Counted from the stretch's first letter, positions 26,027 to 34,875 are shown. The stretch is 64,000 nucleotides of DNA from Bradyrhizobium sp. BRP22 (GCF_020194175.1 NZ_JADYVX010000033.1:29102-93101), one strand, 5' to 3'. Translations and numbers: made by a program. The notes: generated from the sequence alone by a model not told the origin.

Positions 26027-27238
26027 ATGAAGAAGCTCATGGCGGCGACCTGTGCAATCGCATGGGCGGGTTTTGCGTTTTCCGCGTACGGCCAGGACAA
26101 GAACTACGGGCCCGGCGTGACCGATACCGAAGTCAAGATCGGCCAGACCATGCCCTATAGCGGCCCTGCGTCGAGCTTCGCGGCGATCGGGCGCGCGATG
26201 ACCGCCTATTTCCAGAAGGTGAATGCGGAAGGCGGCGTCAACGGCCGCAAGATCAACCTGATCTCGCTCGACGACGGCTACAGCCCGCCCAAGGCGGTCG
26301 AGCAGACGCGTCGGCTGGTCGAAAGCGAGGAGGTGCTGGCGATCGTCGGCACCTTCGGCTCGCCGACCAACTTCGCCACGCAAAAATATCTGAACGCCAA
26401 GAAGGTGCCGGGCCTGTTCCTCGGCACCGGCGCCAACCGCGTCTCCGAGCCGACGACCTATCCATGGTCGATGGGCTGGCAGCCGAACAACCATGCCAAG
26501 GGCGTGATCTACGCCAAATATCTCCTGAAGGAGCGGCCCAATGCGAAGGTCGCGGTGCTGTTCCAGAACGACGATTTCGGCCGCGATCACCTCAAAGGCT
26601 TTCGCGACGGACTCGGCGACAAGGCCGCCACGATGATCGTCAAGGAGCTCAGCTACGAGATCGCCGAGCCGACCATCGATTCGCAGATTTTGATCCTGAA
26701 GGCGACCGGCGCCGACGTGTTCCTCGACATTTCGACGCCGAAATTCTCGGCGCAGGCGATCAAGAAGATGGCGGAAACCAAATGGGATGCACTGCATCTT
26801 CTCAGCGATGCGGCCGGCTCGATCTCCAGCACGCTGGTGCCGGCGGGGCTGGAGAATTCCAAAGGCGTCATCACGGTCGCGTTCCGTAAGGATCCGAACG
26901 ACGCGGCATGGGCCGACGATGCCGGCATGAAGGAATATCTCGCCTTCATGAAGCAATACATGCCCGAAGCCAATCCATCCGAAACCTATCACGTGTTCGG
27001 CTATGCGACGGCGCAGACCTTCGTTCACGTCCTGAAGAATTGCGGCGACGACCTGACACGCGAGAACCTGATGAAGCAGGCGACCAGCATCAAGGACCTC
27101 GTTCTTCCCATCATGCTTCCCGGCATCAAGCTCAACACCACCCCAACGCGCTACACGCCGATGAGCCAGGAGCAGTTGATGCAGTTCGACGGCGTGAAAT
27201 GGACGCCGATCGGCGAAGTGATCGACGCGGAGAAGTAA
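26027..27238 (+). CDS. ABC transporter substrate-binding protein, branched-chain amino acid (LivK) type, copy 1
   Basis: 403 aa with a signal peptide (MKKLMAATCAIAWAGFAFSA, cleaved near AYG-QDK). Type I periplasmic binding fold with the family sequence EVKIGQTMPYSGPASSFAAIG. No permease or ATPase gene lies nearby, so it is an orphan receptor. Clearly paralogous to 52052-53278. Likely co-transcribed with the acyl-CoA ligase; relatives in such settings bind aromatic or fatty acids (inference). Confidence 0.94.
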   Translation: MKKLMAATCAIAWAGFAFSAYGQDKNYGPGVTDTEVKIGQTMPYSGPASSFAAIGRAMTAYFQKVNAEGGVNGRKINLISLDDGYSPPKAVEQTRRLVESEEVLAIVGTFGSPTNFATQKYLNAKKVPGLFLGTGANRVSEPTTYPWSMGWQPNNHAKGVIYAKYLLKERPNAKVAVLFQNDDFGRDHLKGFRDGLGDKAATMIVKELSYEIAEPTIDSQILILKATGADVFLDISTPKFSAQAIKKMAETKWDALHLLSDAAGSISSTLVPAGLENSKGVITVAFRKDPNDAAWADDAGMKEYLAFMKQYMPEANPSETYHVFGYATAQTFVHVLKNCGDDLTRENLMKQATSIKDLVLPIMLPGIKLNTTPTRYTPMSQEQLMQFDGVKWTPIGEVIDAEK

Positions 27239-27261
27239 GTGGCATTGGCGATCGATGGCGG

Positions 27262-27384
27262 GCTCCCTCTCCCGCTTGCGGGAGAGGGCGGGGTGAGGGT
27301 GCCTCCGCATAGGGATTCCCCCAGTGGAGAGAACCCTCACCCGGCGCTACGCGCCGACCTCTCCCGCAGGCGGGAGAGGTGAAG
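27262..27384. repeat. Dispersed repeat, CCCTCTCCCGCTTGCGGGAG family, full copy
   Basis: Near-identical in order and ends to 20862-20988 (hairpin, GGTGAGGGTGC, CGGCGCTACGCGCCGACCTCTCCCGC, hairpin-like end), again between convergent genes. Confidence 0.85.
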
Positions 27385-27407
27385 CCTCGGCGCCCGTTAG
27401 CCGCGCG

Positions 27408-28589
27408 CTACTCACACTCGCGCAGCACTTCGCGGGCGATGGTCATCTTCATCACTTCGGTGGTGCCCTCCGCGACCTGGGCGATGCGGCTCTGGAAATA
27501 GAGCTGGCCGAAGCGGTTTTCCTTGAGCACGCCGAGCCCGCCATGGATCTGGATGGCGCGGTCGATGACGCGGCAGGCCGCGAGCGGCGCGAAGCATTTC
27601 ACCATCGCGGCTTCCTTCCGCGCATCGAGGCCGCGATCGAGCATCCAGGCGGTCTTGTAGACCATCAGCCGTGACTGCTCGAGATCCATCTCCGATTCCG
27701 CGAGCATCCATTGAATAGCCTGCCGCTCCGCAAGCGGCTTGCCGAAGGTCTCGCGCTCGCGCGCCCGCTTGGCGGCCTGTGTCTGCGCCCAGCGCGCGGT
27801 GCCGGTCAAGCGCGCCCCGATCACGGTGCGGTTTCGGTTGAGCTGGTCCATCATGTAGCGGAAGCCCATGCCTTCGGCACCGAGCATGTTCTTCGCCGGA
27901 ACGACGCAATCCTTGTACTGGTAATCGCAACTGCGGCCGAGATAGGTGCCGGGCGCCATGGTCTCGTATTCGCGCAGCACCGACACGCCGGGATTGGGAT
28001 AGTCGACCAGGAACAGGCTGATGCCTTCATAGCCCTTGGTCGGATCGGTCACGGCATAGCAGAGCAGATATTTCGGCGTGATGCCCGGATGGTTCGGCGG
28101 CGGCGCCCAGCGCTTGATGCCGTTGATGATGTAATTGTCGCCGTCGCGAACGGCGGTGGTCTTGATTCCGGCGGCGTCGGAGCCCGCGCCGGGCTCCGAG
28201 ATGTTGATGTGGTAGAACTTGTCCTCCTTGAGGATCGGATAGAGATACGCCTCCTTCTGCCATTCCGGCGCGACATGGAGCGCAGGGTGTGGATCGAGAA
28301 AACCCGACCAGGTCGCGAGCAGGCCATGCATCACGGGCGACCTCACGATCTCCTCATAGACCAGGCATTTCGCGACCGTCCCTAATCCCTGCCCGCCGGC
28401 TTCCTTCGGCACCGCCAATCCCCTGAAGCCGTATTCGCGGAATTTCCGCACCACACTCATGAAGATGTCGTGCGGCACGGCATAGTCGTCCACACCCCAG
28501 TCATCTTCGAGCGGGCGGCAGACTTCCTCCACGAAGGCTGAGGCGCGAGCCTTGATTTCGCGTTGTTCCCTGGACAGTTCAAAATCCAC
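27408..28589 (-). CDS. Acyl-CoA dehydrogenase
   Basis: FAD-dependent alpha,beta-desaturation of an acyl-CoA, 393 aa. N-terminal helical domain (DFELSREQREIKARASAFVE), beta domain with NISEPGAGSD (flavin/substrate contacts), C-terminal helical domain ending with QIHGGLGVLKENRFGQLYF. A GTG start at 28589 is chosen: GGAG lies 6 nt upstream, and the TTG 12 nt earlier is part of that ribosome site. The leader forms a hairpin that pairs with it (28594-28624). Converges with the ligase and binding-protein genes. Confidence 0.94.
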   Translation of the reverse strand: MDFELSREQREIKARASAFVEEVCRPLEDDWGVDDYAVPHDIFMSVVRKFREYGFRGLAVPKEAGGQGLGTVAKCLVYEEIVRSPVMHGLLATWSGFLDPHPALHVAPEWQKEAYLYPILKEDKFYHINISEPGAGSDAAGIKTTAVRDGDNYIINGIKRWAPPPNHPGITPKYLLCYAVTDPTKGYEGISLFLVDYPNPGVSVLREYETMAPGTYLGRSCDYQYKDCVVPAKNMLGAEGMGFRYMMDQLNRNRTVIGARLTGTARWAQTQAAKRARERETFGKPLAERQAIQWMLAESEMDLEQSRLMVYKTAWMLDRGLDARKEAAMVKCFAPLAACRVIDRAIQIHGGLGVLKENRFGQLYFQSRIAQVAEGTTEVMKMTIAREVLRECE

Positions 28590-28593
28590 TGTT

Positions 28594-28624
28594 GTCTCCA
28601 AGCCTTGTTTGCAAGGCTGGAGAC
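28594..28624 (-). promoter_or_regulatory. Long dyad over the acyl-CoA dehydrogenase ribosome site
   Basis: GTCTCCAAGCCTTG - TTTG - CAAGGCTGGAGAC: arms complementary over 13 positions with one bulged base. On the mRNA the GGAG ribosome site is base-paired to TCTCC. It could be a repressor operator in DNA or a translational control hairpin in RNA. Confidence 0.55.
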
Positions 28625-28870
28625 TAGGTCGGCTGCGTCAGGGCGATTATGGCTTGGAGAGCCAATCTGATTGGCTGATTGCATCAGGCCGGGGGGCATT
28701 GCTAGCCGCTTCTCTCGTGCCGCGATTACGCCGGACGAGACGACCCTGCTATGCGCGACTTTCGAGCGCGGCCGACGATAGATTCGTCTGCCATCGGTGC
28801 TTTGGAAGCCCGTCATTCGCCTCGAGTGGCAACAATTTTAATCATCTATGAGGTAGCTCGAATCCACAAT
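28625..28870. other. Intergenic stretch without identified gene
   Basis: No protein-like frame with a credible start. Base composition becomes more AT-rich toward 28860. It marks the change from the metabolic block to the accessory-looking block. Confidence 0.5.
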
Positions 28871-28898
28871 CTTCACGCGCGCATGCTAGTGCGTGAAG
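28871..28898. promoter_or_regulatory. Dyad upstream of DUF2336 gene
   Basis: CTTCACGC / GCGTGAAG, perfect 8-bp arms around 12 bp, ending 40-47 bp before the likely start codons. Size and position suit an operator. Confidence 0.4.
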
Positions 28899-28938
28899 TC
28901 AACTCATCGCCCCAAGGATGAATGCGATAACGAGACCC

Positions 28939-30090
28939 ATGATCATGACGACGTTCTATTCGTTAATAAATGACGTGCAAAGTACAACGACATCTGGGTC
29001 GACGAAACGACAGCTAAGGGCCCTCACCCGCATCACAGACTTGTTCCTTGCCGGGTCTGGTCGCTACTCGAAGCAGCAGATCAAGCTGTTCGACGAGATA
29101 TTCAAAACCCTCGTTGCCGTGATCGAGTTGAAAACCCGGGTCAAGCTGGCCCGTGACGTTGCAACTGACCCGAATGCGCCGGCAACCCTGGTCAGGGCAT
29201 TTGCGTTGGATGATGCCCTCGCCGTGGCGGCTCCGGTTCTCAGTCAGTCGGAAGTCCTCAGCGAAGCCGATCTTGTTGTCTGCGCGAGCACTCAAGGTCA
29301 GGGTCACCTTCACGCAATCGCGCAACGTCGAACAATCAGCGAGGCGATCACGGAGCTGCTGATCCAGCGCGGCGAAGCCGGCGTGGTCCACGCCGTTGCG
29401 AGCAACCCGGGCGCCCGCTTCTCGGACAGCAGCTTTCGCGAACTTGTCGCGCGATCGGGCGAAGATACCCAGCTTGCGCTGCATGTCGGGACGCGACATG
29501 ACATCCCCCGACATCACTTTCTCAAACTTCTGGAAACAGCGTCGGCTTCGGTGCGCCGCAGGATGGTCACGGCAAATCCGCAATTTTCCGACGCCGTGCA
29601 TGACGCTGTAACGGAGGTCGTCGACGACATAAATCTGGAGGTCCGCAATCAGTCTCCGGATCACGCGAGGGCAAAGAAGAAGGTAAAGCGCCGCAAATAC
29701 TGGAGGGAGCTCGGGGAAGCGGATGTTCACGCGGCCGCTCGAGCGCAGGATTTTGAAACGGCTGTGATGGCATTGTCCGTCCTTGCCGCCTGTCCTATCG
29801 AATTGGTCGAACGGGCAGTTCTCAATGACAATCCCGGTACCGTGCAGGTTGTCGCAAAAGCCAGCGGATGCTCCTGGGCAACCGCCAAGGCCTTGCTGCT
29901 GATGAGGGTAGCAGACCGCAGGCTGAGCAAGACCGATCTTGATCAAGCGCGGGAAAACTTTGAGCGGCTCGAACTCCGAACGGCGAGACGTGTGCTCGAG
30001 TTCTACAAGGCACGCCGTGACGCACGCGCAACCGAAAGCCATCCCATCGCCCCGAAGGAATCGGCAAGCTTGGCTGTCGCCGTGGGATGA
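28939..30090 (+). CDS. DUF2336 domain protein
   Basis: About 383 aa, all-helical with HEAT-like repeats (VKLARDVATDPNAPATLVRAFA ... VVHAVASNPGARFSDSSFREL). A Lys/Arg-rich hinge (AKKKVKRRKYW) near residue 255 is followed by further helices. No signal peptide. Several in-frame ATGs (28918, 28939, 28945) lie close together; 28939 is a compromise, as no strong ribosome site is visible. DUF2336 proteins are common in alphaproteobacteria and of unknown function. Confidence 0.88.
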   Translation: MIMTTFYSLINDVQSTTTSGSTKRQLRALTRITDLFLAGSGRYSKQQIKLFDEIFKTLVAVIELKTRVKLARDVATDPNAPATLVRAFALDDALAVAAPVLSQSEVLSEADLVVCASTQGQGHLHAIAQRRTISEAITELLIQRGEAGVVHAVASNPGARFSDSSFRELVARSGEDTQLALHVGTRHDIPRHHFLKLLETASASVRRRMVTANPQFSDAVHDAVTEVVDDINLEVRNQSPDHARAKKKVKRRKYWRELGEADVHAAARAQDFETAVMALSVLAACPIELVERAVLNDNPGTVQVVAKASGCSWATAKALLLMRVADRRLSKTDLDQARENFERLELRTARRVLEFYKARRDARATESHPIAPKESASLAVAVG

Positions 30091-30140
30091 ACACGCCGAT
30101 TGAAGGAGCGGCGTTGACGCCGCCAGGTTCGGCTAGAACA

Positions 30141-30296
30141 GGGGCCTGACATTGGGAACTGGCGTTCAGGCGCAATCAGCACCACGCCGCCATGTTCAAC
30201 GGGAAAGCCGAGCGTCAGCACTTCCGACTGGAATGGGCCAATCCTGCGCGGCGGCAGGTTGATCACGCAAGCCACCTGCCGGCACAAGCCGGTCAT
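30141..30296 (-). pseudogene. csaA: 3' remnant of csaA (tRNA-binding/secretion chaperone)
   Basis: Fifty-odd codons encode the C-terminal part of CsaA: RQVACVINLPPRRIGPFQSE followed by VLTLGF and VVLIAPERQFP. The N-terminal half of the OB-fold domain is missing: the sequence upstream is the end of the binding-protein gene, whose stop overlaps an ATG here (ATGA). After the conserved part the frame continues into unrelated sequence, so the natural stop is also lost. Either a decayed gene or a very short coupled product. Confidence 0.75.
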
Positions 30297-31321
30297 TTTT
30301 CTGCCGGTGCCGCTCCGGCTGCGACATGATCGACGAACCTGTTCGTATAGGTCTTGCTGACATCGATATGAGCCTGCGCGACGATTGGTGAGCTCTGGCT
30401 GAAGACCGATAGCACGACTTCAGCGCCCTTCGGATCCATTCTTCCGGTCTCCGAAAACATGGGAATCGTGTTCCTGAGCGCCGAGAGGTACAGCTCCCGA
30501 TCCTTGCCGATCAAGTCGCTCGGCATCTTCGCCATGATCTCTTCGGGCGAGTGCGAATGAATCCAGGCCAGCGTCCTCACGATGGCAACGGTCAGCGCCT
30601 GTGCTTCCTTCTCGTGTGACTCTATCCAGGCCATCGTGCTGTAGAGGGCACCACCCGGATAGTCGGCACCGAACACCGAACGGGCGTCTCGCTCGGATCG
30701 CGTGTCAGTCAGCACCTTCAGATCAGAATGTTTTCCCTGCAGGTACGTCGCGGAGGGATCCACCATCACCGCTGCATCGACCAGACCCTGCTCCACCGCG
30801 GCAACCGCAGTAGCACCCACGCCAATGCCGATGACCGAGACCATTGCGGGATCGACGCCGCTTTTCTTCAGGAGGAACTTGAGAAAGAAGTCCGACGTTG
30901 AACCAGGTGCCGTGACCCCGACCGTCTTGCCTGCCAGATCTGAGAACGAGCCAATCTCGGCGCGATGCACCGGAGAGACAATAACGACTTCGCCCGGGTA
31001 CCGGTCGAACACGACGAACGACTGCAGCGCTTGTTTTCTTGCGGCGATCTCAACGCAATGATCGAAATATCCGGTTGCAACGTCCACACTTCCGGATAGC
31101 ACTGCCGTCAGAGTGTCTGAACCGCCCCTGAGGTTCACCAGATCGACCGACACGCCGGCGCGATCATACTCCCCCAGTTCCCGCGCAAGAACGACCGGCA
31201 GATAGCATAGGCAGCTGCTGCCGCCGACAGCGATGGTTACCTTGCTTTGCGCGATTGCGGCACCGGAGGACAGGACAATCGCCATGAGACCCAGGACCAT
31301 TCTCATTGATTTCGTCCGCAT
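30293..31321 (-). CDS. ABC transporter substrate-binding protein, NMT1/SsuA type
   Basis: 342 aa with a signal peptide (MRTKSMRMVLGLMAIVLSSG, cleaved after AIAQ) and a type II periplasmic binding fold (VTIAVGGSSCLCYLPVVLA ... GKTVGVTAPGSTSDFFLKFL). Such proteins bind nitrate, sulfonates, taurine or thiamine precursors; the ligand is unknown. No permease or ATPase adjoins. It follows the small gene 31329-31682 by 7 bp, so the two form an operon. Confidence 0.9.
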   Translation of the reverse strand: MRTKSMRMVLGLMAIVLSSGAAIAQSKVTIAVGGSSCLCYLPVVLARELGEYDRAGVSVDLVNLRGGSDTLTAVLSGSVDVATGYFDHCVEIAARKQALQSFVVFDRYPGEVVIVSPVHRAEIGSFSDLAGKTVGVTAPGSTSDFFLKFLLKKSGVDPAMVSVIGIGVGATAVAAVEQGLVDAAVMVDPSATYLQGKHSDLKVLTDTRSERDARSVFGADYPGGALYSTMAWIESHEKEAQALTVAIVRTLAWIHSHSPEEIMAKMPSDLIGKDRELYLSALRNTIPMFSETGRMDPKGAEVVLSVFSQSSPIVAQAHIDVSKTYTNRFVDHVAAGAAPAEK

Positions 31322-31328
31322 TTCTTCG

Positions 31329-31682
31329 TCAGCCCCCGGTTCGTTTTTTCGCGGAGACTTCGCTTTCAACGTCCTCAACGTCCGGCGGCAGGTGCCTCAC
31401 CGGGTAGAGATAGCTCGCATGGTAAGACGCCCCGTGCATTGCAAGGCCATCGACAATGGCATCGAACGTCCCGCGCAATAGCGCGCGACATACATCGAGG
31501 CCGGATCTCCGCCTCGATGGCGGCGGCGACGATACTGCCCTGATGACAGTGCGATCAGAGCGGCGAGAGAGCCAGATGACAGGATCTTTGCTGCGTTCAC
31601 ATCCGCTGGCTGCATCGGCCGCGTTCCGTTTCGTTCGCCTTTGCAGCTTTTCTCTGGCTCGAATTGAGATTACCCGACCCAT
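31329..31682 (-). CDS. Hypothetical protein, 117 aa
   Basis: Starts MGRVISIRAREKLQRRTKRN with a strong ribosome site (CGGAGG, 6 nt spacing) before the ATG. The N-terminus is very basic; the C-terminal part (FDAIVDGLAMHGASYHASYL) looks folded. No family recognised. Ends 7 bp before the binding-protein start, suggesting co-transcription. The region 31683-31901 upstream holds no gene. Confidence 0.55.
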   Translation of the reverse strand: MGRVISIRAREKLQRRTKRNAADAASGCERSKDPVIWLSRRSDRTVIRAVSSPPPSRRRSGLDVCRALLRGTFDAIVDGLAMHGASYHASYLYPVRHLPPDVEDVESEVSAKKRTGG

Positions 31683-31901
31683 ATGCAACCTCCGACTGCG
31701 ATGCTCAGTCAGAGCTTGGGCCCGCCGCGTTACGTGGCAATTTCAGAGCAAGACGATTGCGATTACCTTCGTAACGCGCGCCGAAGCGAGGTGCAGTGGC
31801 TGGAGAGCGGACGTAGGCGACAAAGCCCTTCGGCCGCCGTCACACGCCCGTGCGATTGGCTACTTCAAAATCATGAAAGCAGTCGTTCACAGACGACGAT
31901 T

Positions 31902-32558
31902 TCAAGCGGACGCATTGGTCGGTTCCGACATTGTCACCCGGTTCTTTACGCTGGGACGCTCCTGCATCCTCGCCCACCAGGCTTGCAGAGCCTCGCACTC
32001 CGCGGGCACCGGCAGCTTCACGAGCCCCGCAAAGATCAAACCACCGATGACTGTGATGTCGGCCATCGAAAACGACTCGCCGGCGACGAACGGCTGTTTC
32101 CTCAGAACGCGATCGAAGTAGTGCATCCCCTTGAGGGCTTTGTCGCGCTGACGGAAGCCCCACTCGGCGTTCTGATAAATCTCGACGTCGGGTCCAAGCC
32201 CCGGTGTGGCGTGATGGAAATAGACACTAATGGCATCGAGCAGCTCCAGCTCGGCGCGCTTGCTCATCATGTGGATCAAGCCTTTGTCGCGCGGCGTCCG
32301 ACCGACGAGCGTGGGGGCGCCATCAAGCGCGTCGAGATATTCGGTAATGGCCGTGCACTCGGCAATGAAGGTGCCGTCGTCGAGTTCGAGTACCGGCAGC
32401 GTGCCTGAGTAGTTCTTGGCGAGGAATTCAGCCTTCTTGTGCTCGCCTTTCCACAGATCGACCGTCACGAACTGGACGCGCGATTGCAGGCCCTTCTCGG
32501 CCAGAGCGATCCGAACGCGAGCCGGATAAGGGCCCGTAGGCCAATCATGAATCTTCAT
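31902..32558 (-). CDS. Glutathione S-transferase family protein
   Basis: 218 aa: N-terminal thioredoxin-like domain (MKIHDWPTGPYPARVRIALA ... SGTLPVLELDDGTFIAECTAI, with the cis-Pro and ES/EC glutathione contact) and C-terminal helical domain (FVAGESFSMADITVIGGLIF). The ATG at 32558 fits a GAGG ribosome site. Divergent from a TetR gene with two near-identical operators between them, so likely induced by an electrophile through that repressor. Confidence 0.93.
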   Translation of the reverse strand: MKIHDWPTGPYPARVRIALAEKGLQSRVQFVTVDLWKGEHKKAEFLAKNYSGTLPVLELDDGTFIAECTAITEYLDALDGAPTLVGRTPRDKGLIHMMSKRAELELLDAISVYFHHATPGLGPDVEIYQNAEWGFRQRDKALKGMHYFDRVLRKQPFVAGESFSMADITVIGGLIFAGLVKLPVPAECEALQAWWARMQERPSVKNRVTMSEPTNASA

Positions 32559-32574
32559 CGTCATCCTCACCTAT

Positions 32575-32594
32575 CCTACCTAACACTTGGTAGG
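32575..32594. promoter_or_regulatory. TetR operator 1 (GST side)
   Basis: CCTACCTAACACTTGGTAGG: 6-bp inverted ends and 11 identical bases (CACTTGGTAGG) with operator 2. Lies 17-36 bp before the GST start, where it would block transcription. Confidence 0.7.
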
Positions 32595-32630
32595 TTCGAA
32601 CCATATCGGCCGTGGCTTGCGCGGTCAATA

Positions 32631-32650
32631 CCTATCTGTCACTTGGTAGG
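32631..32650. promoter_or_regulatory. TetR operator 2 (tetR side)
   Basis: CCTATCTGTCACTTGGTAGG, matching operator 1 at 16 of 20 positions, 56 bp away, and 23-42 bp before the TetR start. Fits autoregulation. Confidence 0.7.
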
Positions 32651-32672
32651 CAGCAAATCGAGAGGCGGTGAA

Positions 32673-33236
32673 ATGAGTTCAAGTTCCAAGGAAGCCATCC
32701 TGGCGGCCGCCAGACGGACCGCCCAGGCGCGTGGCTACAATGGCTTGAATTTCCGCGATCTCGCGGACGAAGTGGGCATCAAGGCTGCAAGCATCTACCA
32801 TCATTTCCCGAGCAAGGCCGATCTCGGCGCAGCGGTAGCGAAGCGCTATCGGGAGGACACGGCGGCTGCGCTCGATGCCATGTTGGACGAATCTTCGGAT
32901 CCAGTGCGCTGCCTGCGCCAATATCCCGATACGTTTCGCAAGGCGCTCCAGAACGATAATCGCATGTGCCTCTGCAGCTTCATGGCCGCCGAATATGACG
33001 ACCTGCCGGAGCCGGTGAAAAAAGAGGTCCAGGCCTTTGCCGATGTCAATGTGGCGTGGCTGAGCAGGATCCTGTCTGCTGCGGGCGTGGTCCGTGCGGA
33101 GGAGAGCGAACCGCGCGCTCGCGCCATCTTCGCCGCCATTGCCGGCGCTCAGCTCTTGGCGAGGAGCCGTTCGGACATCTCACTCTACGACGCGCTGATC
33201 GGCAGCTATCGCGCGGCGGGTCTCCTGCCGGCATAG
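32673..33236 (+). CDS. TetR-family repressor
   Basis: 187 aa. N-terminal HTH (AILAAARRTAQARGYNGLNF ... DLADEVGIKAASIYHHFPSK) and a ligand-binding helical C-terminus containing NRMCLCSFMAAEYDDLP. The Cys pair resembles that of redox- or electrophile-sensing relatives. The start at 32673 is chosen over 32439, which overlaps the GST gene and both operators. Divergent from the GST. Confidence 0.93.
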   Translation: MSSSSKEAILAAARRTAQARGYNGLNFRDLADEVGIKAASIYHHFPSKADLGAAVAKRYREDTAAALDAMLDESSDPVRCLRQYPDTFRKALQNDNRMCLCSFMAAEYDDLPEPVKKEVQAFADVNVAWLSRILSAAGVVRAEESEPRARAIFAAIAGAQLLARSRSDISLYDALIGSYRAAGLLPA

Positions 33237-33325
33237 GCGGTGCAAATCTTCCATGGTCAATGTGCGGCATGGAGGCCCAGCGAACACTGCCCGCGCTTGC
33301 GTCGAAAACCGCGACTGGTTTCGCG

Positions 33326-33443
33326 TCACCTCTTGCGCGCCACAATATAAAGACGGTTGTCGTTGCCTCTCGTTGCGTGACTTTCAGTAGCAAGAATGTC
33401 GAAGTGCCTCGCAGCACAGTCGCCTCCTGGTGATCTATCTTAT
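33326..33443 (-). pseudogene. Orphan C-terminal protein fragment, about 39 codons
   Basis: An open stretch ends RGNDNRLYIVARKR-stop and contains HFDILATESHATR, which is strongly protein-like, but an in-frame TAA precedes it and no start codon is available. It resembles the C-terminus of an enzyme (methyltransferase-like, not certain). The rest of 33237-33552 holds nothing identifiable. Confidence 0.3.
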
Positions 33444-33552
33444 TGATAAATAACGATATAGATCGTCAACTTGCGCGGCTATTGGCGGCAAATGGCGGGC
33501 CGCGAACAATGAAGATGGGCACTATGTCTGGACCATAGCCACCTAAAGCACG

Positions 33553-34875
33553 CTATGGCTCTCTCATGAGCGAGCTGATCCGTTCGGCATCCTCTGTCGT
33601 CGCCGGATCGCAGGTCGCCATGCTGAGGCGTATCTGGCCCTGTGGGCAGTCAAGGCTGAGGCCTTCCTGACTGCGTTTCACGATGAAAACAGCCACGATC
33701 GCCGCCGCCAAGCCTGAGGCCGCGCCGACGCCAAGCGCCCAACGCGGCCCAAAATGGTTGGCCACCCAGCCAACGATCGGCGCCCCGATCGGCGTTCCCC
33801 CGAGCGCGACGCCGACGCGTAGCGCCATCACTCGCCCGCGCATAGCGGGCTCGGTCGAAAGCTGCATCAGGCTATTTGTCGTATTCGTGAAGGTCAGCGC
33901 AGCTACACCGATGACGACGAGCGCGGCGGCGAAAAACCAGTAGCCCGGCGCGACGGCGGCCAGCGTGCAGCCGATCCCGAAGACCGCGGCACCTATCAGC
34001 AGCAAGCCGAACCGCGGCCTGTCGCGGCCGGCGCCCAACAGCGCACCCGCCACGGTGCCGATCGCCATGAGCGACGACAACAGGCCGTAGCCGCGCACAT
34101 CGGCGTGGAAGACGCTGACCGCCATGGTCGAGATGAAGATCGGGAAGTTCAGGCCGAAGGTCCCGATCAGGAACAGCATGATGAGGATCGCCTTGAGGTC
34201 CGGACGTCCCCTTACATAGCGAACCCCCTCGGTGAAGCTGCCTCTTGCCCGGTGCGCCCTTGCATTGGGATGAAGCTCGGAAACGCGCAGGAAAGCGAGC
34301 GAGATCAGCACCGCGACAAAAGAGGCGCCGTTGACCAGAAAGGCCCAGCCGGTCCCGATCGCGGCGATGAGGACACCGGACACGGCCGGTCCGATCATCC
34401 GCGCGGCGTTGAACGAGGTTGAATTGAGCGCCACCGCGTTGTGCAGGTCGTCATCCCCGACCAATTCCGCGACGAAGGTCTGACGCACCGGCGCGTCGAA
34501 CGCCGCAGCACAGCCGAACAGAAAAGCGAAGACGTAAACCTGCCAGAGCTGGACAGTGCCGGCGAGGGTGAGCGCCCCGACCGCCAGAGCGAGGGCCCCC
34601 ATCGTCGCCTGCGTGGCGATCAGCAGCTTGCGCTGGTTGAAATGGTCGGCGGCGAAGCCGGTCCAGGGCAGCAGAAGCAACTGCGGCCCAAACTGCAGCG
34701 CCATGACCAGCCCGACGGCGGACGCGTCGTGATGGGTCAGCTGGGTGAGCACCAGCCAGTCCTGGGCCGTCCGCTGCACCCAGGTGCCGACATTGGAGAC
34801 GAAGGCGCCGCCGGCCCAGACCCGATAGTTGAATCCTCGCAGAGACCGGAAGACGCCCGAGACGAGGGCCTTCAC
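33553..34875 (-). CDS. MFS transporter (MFS_3, EntS-like exporter)
   Basis: 440 aa, about 12 hydrophobic segments; RSLRGFNYRVWAGGAFVSNVGTW-type N-terminus of the enterobactin-exporter-like branch, with RVMALRVGVALGGTPIGAP in the second half. Probably drug or metabolite efflux. Last gene of a four-gene operon led by MarR; its start overlaps the preceding membrane-protein gene by 4 bp. Confidence 0.92.
   Translation of the reverse strand: MKALVSGVFRSLRGFNYRVWAGGAFVSNVGTWVQRTAQDWLVLTQLTHHDASAVGLVMALQFGPQLLLLPWTGFAADHFNQRKLLIATQATMGALALAVGALTLAGTVQLWQVYVFAFLFGCAAAFDAPVRQTFVAELVGDDDLHNAVALNSTSFNAARMIGPAVSGVLIAAIGTGWAFLVNGASFVAVLISLAFLRVSELHPNARAHRARGSFTEGVRYVRGRPDLKAILIMLFLIGTFGLNFPIFISTMAVSVFHADVRGYGLLSSLMAIGTVAGALLGAGRDRPRFGLLLIGAAVFGIGCTLAAVAPGYWFFAAALVVIGVAALTFTNTTNSLMQLSTEPAMRGRVMALRVGVALGGTPIGAPIVGWVANHFGPRWALGVGAASGLAAAIVAVFIVKRSQEGLSLDCPQGQIRLSMATCDPATTEDAERISSLMREP

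Noticed and set aside
31456..32121. 221-codon plus-strand frame across the 31.5-32.1 kb region
   Set aside because: Overlaps the GST gene antisense and the better-supported 31329-31682 gene; no protein-like features.
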